A DNA stretch of 64,000 nt from Axinella damicornis (GCA_963931865.1 OZ007509.1:17288508-17352507), one strand, 5' to 3'; counted from the stretch's first letter, positions 54,601 through 63,208 are shown. Notes: generated by a model not told the origin, from the letters alone. Made by a program: numbers and translations.

Positions 54601-57600
54601 TCAGTTCCTCTCCATACTCAAACTGTAGGGACTTCAAAACTTCATAGAGTTTGGCATCTCCCTCAAGGACTAGCCACTTCATATTCTGACCAACTATGAA
54701 ACGCTGTTGTAAATCATGCAATAGTTGCATTACTGTATCCTTCCTGTCGGCTACTGAATCCATAACCTCTAGGTAGGCTATCTGTGACTTCTCAGTGTGT
54801 GTTACTCTGGTAAGGGAAAAGTAATCCTGGATGTTGAGAAATGGTTTATGTGCAGTACTGTTGCTAATAGCAACCCTATGGAGGATATAGGTGTTCATGT
54901 CTTTCTGCAAATCGACTATTTCCTCCCTTTCACTGTCACTCATAATAAAATTATCAAGAGTGAGGGAACTGTTGTGACTGGTGTGATTATGTGATAGTTC
55001 TGGCAACGGGAATTTAGTTTGTTGCTTTTGTTGTTCAGTCCCTGTACGAAGCCTCCGTTGGATTTTAGGAAGGGGTGACCTGGTAAGTTTCATGGGTGAA
55101 GGTATAGGTGATGACCTCTCTGTCCGCTTGCGTGATCCAACTGGGATGTGGGAGGGGTCCACAGTAGAAGTCAGCGAGCCTATCTGGGAGGGCTGCTGAA
55201 GAGATAGCAAGCTGACGTGGGAGGGGTCCGCAGTAGGAGTCAGTAAGCTGACGTGGGAGGGGTCCGCAGTAGAAGTCAGCGAGCCTATCTGGGAGGGCTG
55301 CTGAAGAGATAGCAAGCTGACGTGGGAGGGGTCCGCAGTAGGAGTCAGTAAGCTGACGTGGGAGGGGTCCGCAGTAGGAGTCAGCGAGCCTATCTGGGAG
55401 GGCTGCTGAAGAGATAGCAAGCTGACGTGGGAGGGGTCCACAGTAGAAGTCAGCGAGCCTGTCTGGGAGAGCTGCCGAAGAGATAGCAAGCTGACGTGGG
55501 AGGGGTCCGCAGTAGGAGTCAGCGAGCCTATCTGGGAGGGCTGCTGAAGAGATAGCAAGCTGACGTGGGAGGGGTCCACAGTAGAAGTCAGCGAGCCTGT
55601 CTGGGAGAGCTGCCGAAGAGATAGCAAGCTGACGTGGGAGGGGTCCACAGTAGGAGTCAGCGAGCCTATCTGGGAGGGCTGCTGAAGAGATAGCAAGCTG
55701 ACGTGGGAGGGGTCCACAGTAGGAGTCAGCGAGCCTATCTGGGAGGGCTGCTGAAGAGATAGCAAGCTGACGTGGGAGGGGTCCACAGTAGAAGTCAGCA
55801 AGCTGACGTGGGAGGGGTCCACAGTAGGAGTCAGCGAGCCTATCTGGGAGGGCTGCTGAAGAGATAGCAAGCTGACGTGGGAGGGTCCACTGTAGGAGTC
55901 AGCGAGCCTATCTTGGAGGGCTGCTGAAGAGGTGATAGCAAGCTGATGTGGAGGGGGGTCCACAGTAGGACATGTCATAGCTTCACTGGATGTAGGGGGG
56001 GGATTAATGCACATGCCAGATAGGGATGAGACCACTGCGTCCGGTAGTGACAGTGATGGTAGTGGCTGTGCTGCTTGCACGGTTGTGCCATGCCAGCTGC
56101 CTTGGTGACCAGAGTAAACACGTGCAAAACTATGCATAAAGTCAATGTTATCTGCTGATATTACTGTGAATGTATCTGGCTTAAGATACTTCAAATCAGG
56201 CTTATCATCATGACTCACTTTGAACTGGATAAACCGTGATAGTGTATCAGCAGATGCACATATGCCAAGGCGGTTTAAAATCTGCAGTAACAATGTAGAG
56301 CCACCCTGACTTTCAACTGTGTCTGTCAGTAGTGTGTGAAGTGGGAATGAACAACGATTGTCTGTACAAAAGAGAATTGTGCAGACCAGAAACAATCGAC
56401 GTACTCTCTTTATGTGGTATGCAGATGACTGTGGATCTGTCACCTTAGATGTTCCTCTCCTTTCTGACGTTGATCTAGTGAGCAAGCATATGGCACTCCA
56501 TAGATCTGGGTGGATTTGGCTAATTAAGTCATCCAAATTGACTTCATCATGCTCAGTGGGTGAGTGAGCATCTTTAGCAAGAAAGGTTGAAATTTGGGAA
56601 TGTATGATCCGGTTAAGATCATCTAGATTATCTGTGGTAGGTCTGTTTGCACTGTCTGTGTCTTCGGGTCCTTTACTCGGCATGGTTTCAGCATTGCGAA
56701 GCCTCCACATTGCCTCAGTAAGAAGGGGTACTAGGTCAGTGTTGGGTCGATAGACAAGAGTTCCATACTTGCGTACCGTGCAACTGTATGCAATATGGTG
56801 TTGTAGGTTTGCTGTTAGATCACTTAAAACCCACCTGGAAGTGACACTTTCAATCTCCTCAGAACCTAAGTGTTTGGTTTTTACAAGGTCCCTGGCATGA
56901 CCCATAAAAATGCTGTGGATGCTAGGCAGCAATATTGCTCGCTTCTCAAGCAGTATGTGTCCCACTCTGACAAGGGTTCTTGCCATTGCTGTCATGATCA
57001 CATCATGAGCAGTGACTACCTGATCAATTGAAGGGATTTGTTGAATGTAGGTGTCGATTAACTGTTGTAAATCATTGTCCCTGCTAATGGGTTTGCTCTC
57101 TTTCAGTACAACAAGATGGGATTTATAACACGTCATGCACACTCGATCCTGACAGTGTATTTCCCCCTCAAATCCTGTTCTTTCCTTGAGATGTTGCTGA
57201 ATAGCATCTGGTTTTGGACAAGGCCTGTGGTTGTTCCCTCTTAATCGCACACCACATGTTGCACATCTCCTGTGTTGTAATGTGCTGTACACTATGTGAT
57301 AGTGATACTTGCATAGAGGTGTGGGTGTAGGAATTACATCACTGCTGCACTCAAGCCCAGTTCTTTCAAAGGCTTCTTGTACTTGTTCCTGACGAGTGGT
57401 ACCCGCTACAAAAGTAACACTACTACATCCCAGAACACAGCAATTACTGCTCTTAGTGCAAGTCTTACCCTTTCTCCACCTAGGTACATGGCAAGGGTTG
57501 GCTAGTACTCTGGTTACATCATCTCTACATGGACGACATATGAGACCAGCCGGGGGTACCTGCAGGGACAGCACATGTGAACGGGCCTGGTCATTCCGCC

Positions 57601-57712
57601 ATGCAGATGGTGATGAGAGTTGACTGCTGTAGCATTGACACAGTTGGCAGATGGAATCCTCGTCACCTCTAGAGAATGACTGCTGTCTTCTGCTCGTCCT
57701 CAGTTTGGCCAT
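51644..57712 (-). CDS. PIN/CXC-family gene 2: 2022-aa putative XPG/FEN1-like nuclease with CXC module
   Basis: An intact single-exon ORF. The ATG context AAAATGG is good. Residues 20-260 are Cys-rich: ICQLCQC, LICRPCRDD, CCVLGC, RCATCGVRL, CQDRVCMTCYK. About 260-570 is the conserved block ending DNIDFMHSFARVYSGHQGSW. About 590-860 holds twelve tandem units of SHVSLLSLQQPSQIGSLTPT type. A basic linker, RKRTERSSPIPSPMKLTRSP, follows. The core has LEGDAKLYEVLKSLQFEYGE, YPGDWHMLMNYQSALMKAYY and HEMLINKDCKTSIVRPLPDF. PIN-like motifs are VHVIFDNPGRLKN (about 1549), CNAEETDTRIWLH (about 1665), SPDTDVYHIGM (about 1684) and TGCDYTSFFSQIGKATFL (about 1760), matching the order and spacing logic of XPG/FEN1 (EAEA, DSD, GCDY). 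A CXC module, GCKCVTGCSTGRCSCKRKGQ then CSEGCQC (about 1929-1961), and an acidic tail end the protein. I infer a DNA-binding nuclease, perhaps mobile-element-derived. Confidence 0.85.
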   Translation of the reverse strand: MAKLRTSRRQQSFSRGDEDSICQLCQCYSSQLSSPSAWRNDQARSHVLSLQVPPAGLICRPCRDDVTRVLANPCHVPRWRKGKTCTKSSNCCVLGCSSVTFVAGTTRQEQVQEAFERTGLECSSDVIPTPTPLCKYHYHIVYSTLQHRRCATCGVRLRGNNHRPCPKPDAIQQHLKERTGFEGEIHCQDRVCMTCYKSHLVVLKESKPISRDNDLQQLIDTYIQQIPSIDQVVTAHDVIMTAMARTLVRVGHILLEKRAILLPSIHSIFMGHARDLVKTKHLGSEEIESVTSRWVLSDLTANLQHHIAYSCTVRKYGTLVYRPNTDLVPLLTEAMWRLRNAETMPSKGPEDTDSANRPTTDNLDDLNRIIHSQISTFLAKDAHSPTEHDEVNLDDLISQIHPDLWSAICLLTRSTSERRGTSKVTDPQSSAYHIKRVRRLFLVCTILFCTDNRCSFPLHTLLTDTVESQGGSTLLLQILNRLGICASADTLSRFIQFKVSHDDKPDLKYLKPDTFTVISADNIDFMHSFARVYSGHQGSWHGTTVQAAQPLPSLSLPDAVVSSLSGMCINPPPTSSEAMTCPTVDPPPHQLAITSSAALQDRLADSYSGPSHVSLLSLQQPSQIGSLTPTVDPSHVSLLTSTVDPSHVSLLSLQQPSQIGSLTPTVDPSHVSLLSLQQPSQIGSLTPTVDPSHVSLLSLRQLSQTGSLTSTVDPSHVSLLSLQQPSQIGSLTPTADPSHVSLLSLRQLSQTGSLTSTVDPSHVSLLSLQQPSQIGSLTPTADPSHVSLLTPTADPSHVSLLSLQQPSQIGSLTSTADPSHVSLLTPTADPSHVSLLSLQQPSQIGSLTSTVDPSHIPVGSRKRTERSSPIPSPMKLTRSPLPKIQRRLRTGTEQQKQQTKFPLPELSHNHTSHNSSLTLDNFIMSDSEREEIVDLQKDMNTYILHRVAISNSTAHKPFLNIQDYFSLTRVTHTEKSQIAYLEVMDSVADRKDTVMQLLHDLQQRFIVGQNMKWLVLEGDAKLYEVLKSLQFEYGEELSWVIPYPGDWHMLMNYQSALMKAYYDAGLKALAAAAGYPVAAIQSSSQFKRSHNFILEAWESIYRVMLKCYMESRDTETTSKPSLLEDIASSVQSLPAADLSHELTKSLLASATVTTNCFNNFRSFIQMLARKDDTWRFWVQFVFQDAMAYIGLFLAIRSGDWQLRIASIKSMAAVFTAFDHPNYQKLISQHLADIQTMPAPIVTMFQQGAFVVSVLGRPWHSVAIDESHEMLINKDCKTSIVRPLPDFINRIARYIPYRSKAVKNFQSQLFPTKKDQYQIINSPLSSHPNDIKFDLNVQAQIQAIETSKLLIATDTNRGLTNPFSKKEATAGQHHDLLNFRSIGQQEFLLRISSVILKNPSVQAPNRRRRLQTFSERKPTKSRITQLEKDKKLILSAMKRKIRFSQRVGAPINKPGEQLLELPLAICDSAGNPMKGQKSYTSKSLESRYKSANPQVFLTNLPWRPQCTLLEGMFLINTNPLGSHKTLGDYAKFIMNRFLLTQFKRGSREVHVIFDNPGRLKNTPKYFEHVRRDSSAKLVDHCCDNFTVNSKVPKKWREGLLNCRECKRSLVKFLTNYFLDKIHTHLQNNEVLYVAGGFDGMLTDTTWFVQRNGPRQPHPAYTCNAEETDTRIWLHVKQTECTNILILSPDTDVYHIGMALESTHSKQVVVQISPVNSRQLKFLDMTALIAAFQNDPDLATIDARILPQVFQTLFVCTGCDYTSFFSQIGKATFLRYFFQHAAFITGRETEGTLADTQEESCKSGFLAFLRLIGTVYFKKHATCFETPSPVSHFKQFASTTTSIQLQHENWLEDIRQSIWHRISFENEMIPSNESLCFHWKRSCWIVQMWRQSDKNIMVLQPITEYGWALNDSKLTVIWDTPTNMQAIRERVNVLLRGCKCVTGCSTGRCSCKRKGQQCSEGCQCVNCSNVIVATGADSNSELAEIALEEVTVTEEVQQDTDDLMDWVFGPEMEESDCESDSEDV
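55136..55935 (-). repeat. In-frame coding minisatellite in PIN/CXC gene 2
   Basis: Nine 69-bp units (SHVSLLSLQQPSQIGSLTPT plus three residues, some with RQLSQT) and three 36-bp short units (SHVSLLTPTADP). All are multiples of three. Unit order suggests repeated unequal exchange or slippage. Confidence 0.92.
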
Positions 57713-58008
57713 TTTACATTTTCTGTAGTATAATATTATATTATATTAATTTTATGTCACATTAAATTATCCTGAGACCACCCAAACCTAACAAATGCTT
57801 ACCATTTTTCACTCCTGCTGGCTTGCAGTCCATTGCAGCTGCAACGTAGGGGAGCTCCAACCGCACGTGTGAATAAATTCCAGCAGATTATTCATAACTT
57901 TGAGCGCCCATATCTTTGTAACTATAAGCTGGAACAGGCTCAATTTTTCGTGATGAGCACGACCAAGGTACATATTTTTTATGCTAGAAGTTGCAAATTT
58001 GCCTAAGC

Positions 58009-58032
58009 CTGCCAAAATAGTCTCCGGACTCG
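58009..58032 (+). repeat. 24-bp direct repeat, upstream of PIN/CXC gene 2
   Basis: CTGCCAAAATAGTCTCC plus GACTCG; partner of 51533-51556. Confidence 0.65.
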
Positions 58033-58059
58033 TTTTGGTAGTACGGTAGCGTCGTGCAC

Positions 58060-59273
58060 TAGCCTAGCCCTCGTTCCCATAGCCTCGGTCCCAGGCTCTC
58101 TCCTCTAAAAACGGGGGGAGGAGAGAGCCTGGTAACATTCGCGTAAAAAGCTGTCGACTTCCGGCGCCTGGATCTGGCGGACCCAATCAGATTGCAGAAC
58201 AAAACCACGTGAACACGTGAACATTTTGTAGGCGTTTACCTTCACTGCCGTGCTAATGCACGAATTGTAGACTCAGAACTGAACGCTCCGGGACAGAGTA
58301 CCTCTCAATGATTGGCGAAAGGCAGTTGACAGGGTGTGCAAGAGGGCCACTGGTCTGATCTCGCTGTTCACTGCGGGTTGTTTGCCGGACCAGCTCGTTC
58401 GTCGTTTGTCGCCGCTTACAGGATCGACGGTTCACAAGGTGAGCTCTCCTGGTTAGCTGTAGAATTGTCTCGGACTTCTGTGAAGCTGGGGATGCCTTGA
58501 CAACGAAGAGCGATATTTTCAATAGCGCGTGACTGATTTGTAACTCACGCGACATTTACCACAAAAGTAGGAGTGTCCTTCGTTTATCACATGGCTGATG
58601 ACGCGCCGGAAGTCGACAGCTTTTTACACGAATGTTACCAGGCTCTCTCCTCCCCCCGTTTTTAGAGGAGAGAGCCTGGGACCGAGGCTATCGTTCCCAG
58701 GCCGTCTGCCAGTCGCGTGTGCATCGCATACGTGACCTTTGAACCCTTGTCAGATAGCTGGCAGAAGGCCTGGTACCACTCCTACGTCATTTACATTAAG
58801 TGGACGCGGTTTGGGACACGGTTTCATGTAAAATGGCGGTGTGCCAGAAGTTCACGGGCTAACGGCAGCGAGTTATTGTTGGCTTTTACGCTACCGTGGT
58901 GGACCGCTGGAGGCGTCAGGTATGGAACTCCTTATTGTACGGTTGTAGTAGCCTAGGTAACTACAATAGCTTACCTCCGTAGTACTACCAAGCGCTTGGA
59001 ACGCCTGAGTAGTTGAACGTTAGTGCATGCTGTATTCCCGTTAGCGCTGAGTTGGCATCAAGTTGCTGTCTTCGTGGTATCAATAACTCGCTAGGAAACC
59101 TGCCGTTAGCCCGTGAACTTCTGGCACGCCGCCGAAACCGTGTCCCAAACCGCGTCCACTTAATGTAAATGACGTAGGAGTGGTACCAGGCCTTCTGCCA
59201 GCTATCTGACAAGGGTTCAAAGGTCACGTATGCGATGCGCGCGCGACTGGCAGACGGCCTGGGAACGAGGCTA
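58060..59273. mobile_element. Long inverted-repeat element carrying a nested element, 9-bp-TSD family
   Basis: TAGCCTAGCCCTCGTTCCCA ... GGCCTGGGAACGAGGCTA, flanked on both sides by GTCGTGCAC (9/9). The arms (58691-58850 and inverse 59120-59273) match for about 140 bp, including CTGCCAGTCGCG and TTTGGGACACGGTTT. The element at 58080-58690 sits inside its left terminus. No credible gene. Confidence 0.9.
58080..58690. mobile_element. 611-bp inverted-repeat element nested in another, 9-bp-TSD family
   Basis: TAGCCTCGGTCCCAGGCTCT ... AGAGCCTGGGACCGAGGCTA, flanked on both sides by TCGTTCCCA (9/9), which is target sequence from the host element's terminus. Arms of about 95 bp extend to CGACTTCCGGCG. 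The central minus-strand 100-codon frame (58555-58253) has no recognisable similarity. Confidence 0.9.
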
Positions 59274-59516
59274 GTCGTGCACTGCTCCACGTTTATAGCT
59301 GTGGAGCCATTTCAAAGAGTGACTGGTAGCTGTAATTTTTGTTACTGTAAGTTCAATAATGGAACTTATTATATCCTGAATTTAGTCAGCGCAGCAACTA
59401 CACATAAGAAAATATAGCTGTGTGAATATATAATGAGAATTGATAGTGTGCGTTACTTCATACCGGAAGTTCAGCTTCCGCTGCAAATAAATTTGTACGG
59501 GCGGCACGGACTTCCG

Positions 59517-59536
59517 TTCCGTTGGCGAAACGACTG
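59517..59536. repeat. 20-bp inverted repeat, right copy
   Basis: The exact reverse complement of 51147-51166. It lies 5 bp before the left end of the OTU-bearing element. Confidence 0.7.
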
Positions 59537-59866
59537 CAGAGAGTAAGGTAAGGCGGGGCTATTCCCACGGCGGGATCCACTTTGTTCACCGCGCTTCATG
59601 CCCAATGACGTCATAGTTTTAAAATGTGTACTTTGACCCACCTCAGCTCATAGCTATTAGATCGTGCAGTATAGGTCCTGAAGCAGTGTTGTCTGGACCT
59701 CTCAGCTGTGGAGAAGAGTCCTGTCCAGGTACGTGTTGATACATAAGGTTCTTGTCAAATATACACACATCATTTTGAGTAGAATAACAAAGACATAATA
59801 TTAGCTATGCCTCAAAGTTGAATCCATATTCATACTACACAGTTCAGGGATGTCTAGCTCGCCAGT

Positions 59867-60395
59867 TTGGGTGAAGGCCTAAAGAAACGTGGGACATACT
59901 ATGAAGGCTACGTTGAAGATTTGGAGGGCACTCTTGAGTCACATTGGCGAGACACGGTCACAACATGGGGTATCCGCCGATCGGCACAAAGGAAACAACC
60001 TACACCAGGAAAAACAGACAAGGAAAATAAATCCGCAAAGCTTGTAAGTCCCCAGTGATAACTGTTTGTGTAATATCTACTCATAATTAGGGTAATGAAC
60101 TTGCTACTCCTAAGGCACAAGTAGTACCGGAGGCTGATCACCTAATTTGCAATAATTATACATCTACTTCACACTGTCTACTTTCACCATGTGATTACAG
60201 GGGAAATCGCGGATTATGTGGAGCCGCTCAGGAGTCTCCTTTCAGAACACACCTTTTGAGGTTGTGCGGAAGGAAACTACAGAGTGTCAGTTTGGACCAC
60301 ACTACTTCAAGAAGAGGGACAGAACATCCAGCCGAATCTATCTTCAGGGAACACGGAAGCTGGGATGCCACGCACACATTGAAACCACACCATAA
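59867..60395 (+). CDS. CaRF-like DNA-binding domain remnant, two exons
   Basis: Exon 59867-60043 encodes VEDLEGTLESHWRDTVTTWG and RRSAQRK. Exon 60201-60395 encodes RSGVSFQNTPFEVVRKETTE, then CQFGPHYFKKR and RIYLQGTRKLGCHAHIETTP, ending in TAA. Donor CTT|GTAAGT and acceptor GATTACAG join in phase 0. PFxVV...CQFG...GCxAxI resembles the zinc-binding region of calcium-responsive transcription factor (CaRF) and of many invertebrate transposon-encoded proteins. The premature stop after the last Cys region suggests truncation. The true start may be upstream. Confidence 0.5.
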
Positions 60396-60950
60396 TATTA
60401 TGCACGCACAAACTGACAGGAAGTTGTTTGTTTACCGTTTCCTCGATAGTGATCATATCAGTGGTTGAGATACCATTGTCTGCCTTCTGAATAGTGTAAC
60501 AGCTCGGCGCGCAGCTTGCCGGAGCGCGGTGTTGTTGCGGTGGTGCGATGGGGTTAACTCTCACAGTGAGCTCGGAATATCTTATCGGTGAATATATGAA
60601 GGCATGAATATAAGGCAGCAAAGCGGCTGCTTAAATACAAACACAAACAGGAAGTACAAAACCCATGGTAAAACCACGTCTCCACCAGCACAGATGATAT
60701 CACAGGTGACAGGTACAACAAGAGTATTCAGCTAAATGAGCACATGACAGATGAAGGAAACCAGTGAATACAGCAAGCGTAATGCATAAGTGTGAAGCAC
60801 AAACCAAAACCACTCTAAAGCTCACATGTACAAATATGGTCCTACTAGATGGTTCAACATGCATTACCTCACTATTAATCAACTTCGCTACAATAGATTC
60901 TGATCAGAGTCTACGTTCCTTCGATCCTGTCTCAGTGGGATAGGAAGGTA

Positions 60951-61507
60951 GTGGCAGTAGCTGCTGATGGCAAGTGCCTATTTCGAGCCATATCTCACCT
61001 CCTGTTTCACCATGAGAATGCACACTGGCCACTGCGGAATCTGATCATTCGGTTTGAGAATCTCAACTCGCAGATCCTTCAGAACAGAATGACAGACATT
61101 AACGCAGACACATTTGCTGGACACATCCGAAAGTTATGCAATTAAAAGAACGTTTATACAATACAATACAATACAATCCAAACACTTGGGCTACCCACAT
61201 TGAGGTGCTGGCTATAGCAGCATATTTTCAAGTTCCTGTGTACTTCTGCACAGACCCCTCTCAACCAAACACTGGAGGTACATACCGCTGGGAGTGCTTC
61301 AACCCCATTGCCTCGAGGGAACTATTGCGGTACCCCATCCTGACAGAGCCCCTCTTTGAAGGTGCTAACTCGATTAGACACCTTGAACTGGTGTATTATA
61401 GGAACTGCCACTATAACAGTATTGTGTCCATTCACACTGGAGTCCTTCATGTGTCTCCCCCTCAGTTAACTGGCAACATCATTTACCACAGCCAAGTTAT
61501 TGAGTAG
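60951..61507 (+). pseudogene. OTU-like cysteine protease domain, frameshifted
   Basis: AADGKCLFRAISHLLFHHEN carries the OTU catalytic Asp/Cys motif (DGxCLFRA). The frame stops at 61145. It resumes from 61136 in another frame: PNTWATHIEVLAIAAYFQVP, then VYFCTDPSQPN, and LVYYRNCHYNSIVSIH with the catalytic His. OTU domains remove ubiquitin and occur in several transposons and retroelements. A pentanucleotide run (ACAAT)n at 61152-61177 lies close to the frame change. Probably non-functional. Confidence 0.72.
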
Positions 61508-61690
61508 CTGCATTTTTATACATGCATAGTAAGTCTATAGTCTTCTTCTCCATGTACACTTACCTCGCTGTATGGCCACTGAGTTCCTTGATTCACACTG
61601 CAGTATCATCGTATACTATGTTGGGTCAAAGTGCAAACTCAAACTATATGACGTCATCGGGCATGAAACGCGGTGAACAAAGTGGATCCC

Positions 61691-61827
61691 TTCCGACGGC
61701 GGGGTAATTCCGATAGTTGGCTGCCTTTGTTACCAGACAAATTCTTCTGTGCGGTACCACAGAAGAATTACCAAACTTTGTCTGGTAACAATGGCAGCCA
61801 ACTATCGGAATTACCCCGCCGTCGGAA
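61691..61827. repeat. 137-bp palindrome inside the right TIR
   Basis: TTCCGACGGCGGGGTAATTC ... and its inverse, with a small imperfect second hairpin (AATTCTTCTGTG/CACAGAAGAATT) at the centre near GGTACC. The left TIR lacks it. Confidence 0.88.
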
Positions 61828-61853
61828 TAGCCCCGCCTTACCTTACTCATGGT

Positions 61854-62483
61854 AGTGGCGATTCTAGGAAAATCAACAAGGGGGGCCCAATACATACCTA
61901 TGCAAGGTAGCTAATAGAGGCGTGTAGCGTCGATCAGTCCGCGCGAAGCGCGGACATTTTTCAGTTATGATATCAGGACGGGCTCTCGTGGCGTGCTTTG
62001 TACTGCAACTTCCAGATGTATGAGAATCGATGTGGCAGAGAGAAGTAAGCTTAAGCGTGTGAATTGGGTCTGGGGGCCTGCCCCACAGGAAAATTCCGCA
62101 TTTGACACCACCTGAGATCGTTTCTGCATGCAAACATGCATGTCTTGGGATGGAACTTGCCGCCAAACCTAGCCAGTGTGTCTCACTGTCTCAACGCCCT
62201 CAAGCGCTGTTCGGGGAAGTGCGACTCAGCCATGACTCGGCTGCTACTACGTGGACCGCTGCTGGGGTCTCAGGACTGACTTGACTACTACCTAGCTGCT
62301 ATGGCAGGGCGGGCATTTTGACCGTCAGGCAGAGCCTGTGCCCTGCTAGGCCCTGCCGTAGATACACCACTGGTTAAGAATGATCTTGTGCGAACCTCTT
62401 TTGCGCGTGCGCATACAAGCCCGCACGTGTACTTTAAATTTCCTTCGTGGATTTGAACAGGGGGGGCCTGGGCCCCCCCAGCC

Positions 62484-62522
<39 letters not shown>

Positions 62523-62545
62523 AGCCCCCCCTAGAATCGCCACTG
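61854..62545. mobile_element. 692-bp non-autonomous hAT-type element with 8-bp TSD
   Basis: AGTGGCGATTCTAGG at the left, CCTAGAATCGCCACTG at the right, flanked by CTCATGGT on both sides (61846-61853, 62546-62553). hAT elements make 8-bp duplications and often end CAGTGGCG. It shares its interior with 42138-42587 and contains a poly-C run (about 62487-62522). Confidence 0.88.
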
Positions 62546-62559
62546 CTCATGGTGCTTTC

Positions 62560-62790
62560 TAGTCTCGCAGCCAGACGTTCACGAACGTCTGCCATGGTCT
62601 GCCCCTCGAGACTGTAGGCCACTGCGCGGTAGTCTCGCCAGACGCTGGCCTCGAGACCACCACTGTGGCTGCATGCACAAGGGAGTAGTCTAGCGGGCTA
62701 GCCCCTCGAATTTTCCCCAGCACGGATCGACTGAAAGGGATCACGTGCTGGAGAAAGCGAAGGGCTAGCTTATTAGACTACACAGTACAA
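62560..62790. repeat. Degenerate inverted-repeat remnants
   Basis: TAGTCTCGCAGCCAGACG, TAGTCTCGCCAGACG and a CACGGATCG...CACGTG palindromic stretch ending AGACTA. It looks like collapsed copies of the TAGTCTCG-terminated family. Boundaries are unclear. Confidence 0.4.
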
Positions 62791-62812
62791 GGGGTAAGCA
62801 TCGCCTTATTTC

Positions 62813-62938
62813 TAGCCTCGTTTCCAGTCCCACGCCAGCTTTACGTCGCTTGCAGTACAGTACCTGCAGTGGCAGCATTTGCCGCTTTACTGTACAGCAA
62901 GCGACGAAAAGCTGGGCGTGGGACTGGGAACGAGGCTA
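62813..62938. mobile_element. 126-bp hairpin element, 9-bp-TSD family
   Basis: TAGCCTCGTTTCCAGTCCCA ... GGGACTGGGAACGAGGCTA flanked on both sides by CCTTATTTC (9/9). The arms continue through CGTCGCTTGC and TACTGTAC. Confidence 0.9.
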
Positions 62939-63208
62939 CCTTATTTCCCCTTACGCTATGGCAAATATGCCACAGTCCACTTTCCCGGTCAGCTGCTGTA
63001 CAGCTGATACTTTAACTGGTATAAACGTATCACCATCCTCTCGATGGACACCCTGTAAATTTGTGCTAACTGCACTTGGAGTGATGGACGTAGCTTGCCT
63101 GCTGAATACACCTGGATTTCACCTCCAATTGAGCAGGAGGTCACGCAATGAAACTCCATGGTGTGGTGAATTTGAATGCTCCCACGTCTCAGTGGGCAAG
63201 CTAAAAGG

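Larger units (their letters stand above)
59542..61847. mobile_element. 2.3-kb TIR element with CaRF-like and OTU coding remnants
   Basis: Left end AGTAAGGTAAGGCGGGGCTA (59542 on); the right end is its inverse at about 61824-61847. The inner part of the TIR (GGATCCACTTTGTTCACCGC then CTTCATGCCC and ATGACGTCAT, 59572-59618) is matched inverted at 61641-61690. The right TIR is split by a 137-bp palindrome. No clear target duplication; the right flank was later hit by a hAT element. The superfamily is uncertain. Confidence 0.82.

Noticed and set aside
44209..57712. KDZ (Kyakuja/Dileera/Zisupton) transposases, which can carry CXC modules
   Set aside because: I see no DDE-type catalytic arrangement; the acidic motifs follow XPG/FEN1 order instead. 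Kept only as an alternative to test.
51533..58032. LTR retrotransposon around gene 2
   Set aside because: The flanking direct repeats are only 24 bp and gene 2 has no reverse transcriptase, integrase or Gag features.
58253..58555. 100-codon minus-strand frame
   Set aside because: It lies in the centre of a hairpin element, has no recognisable domain and is probably chance.
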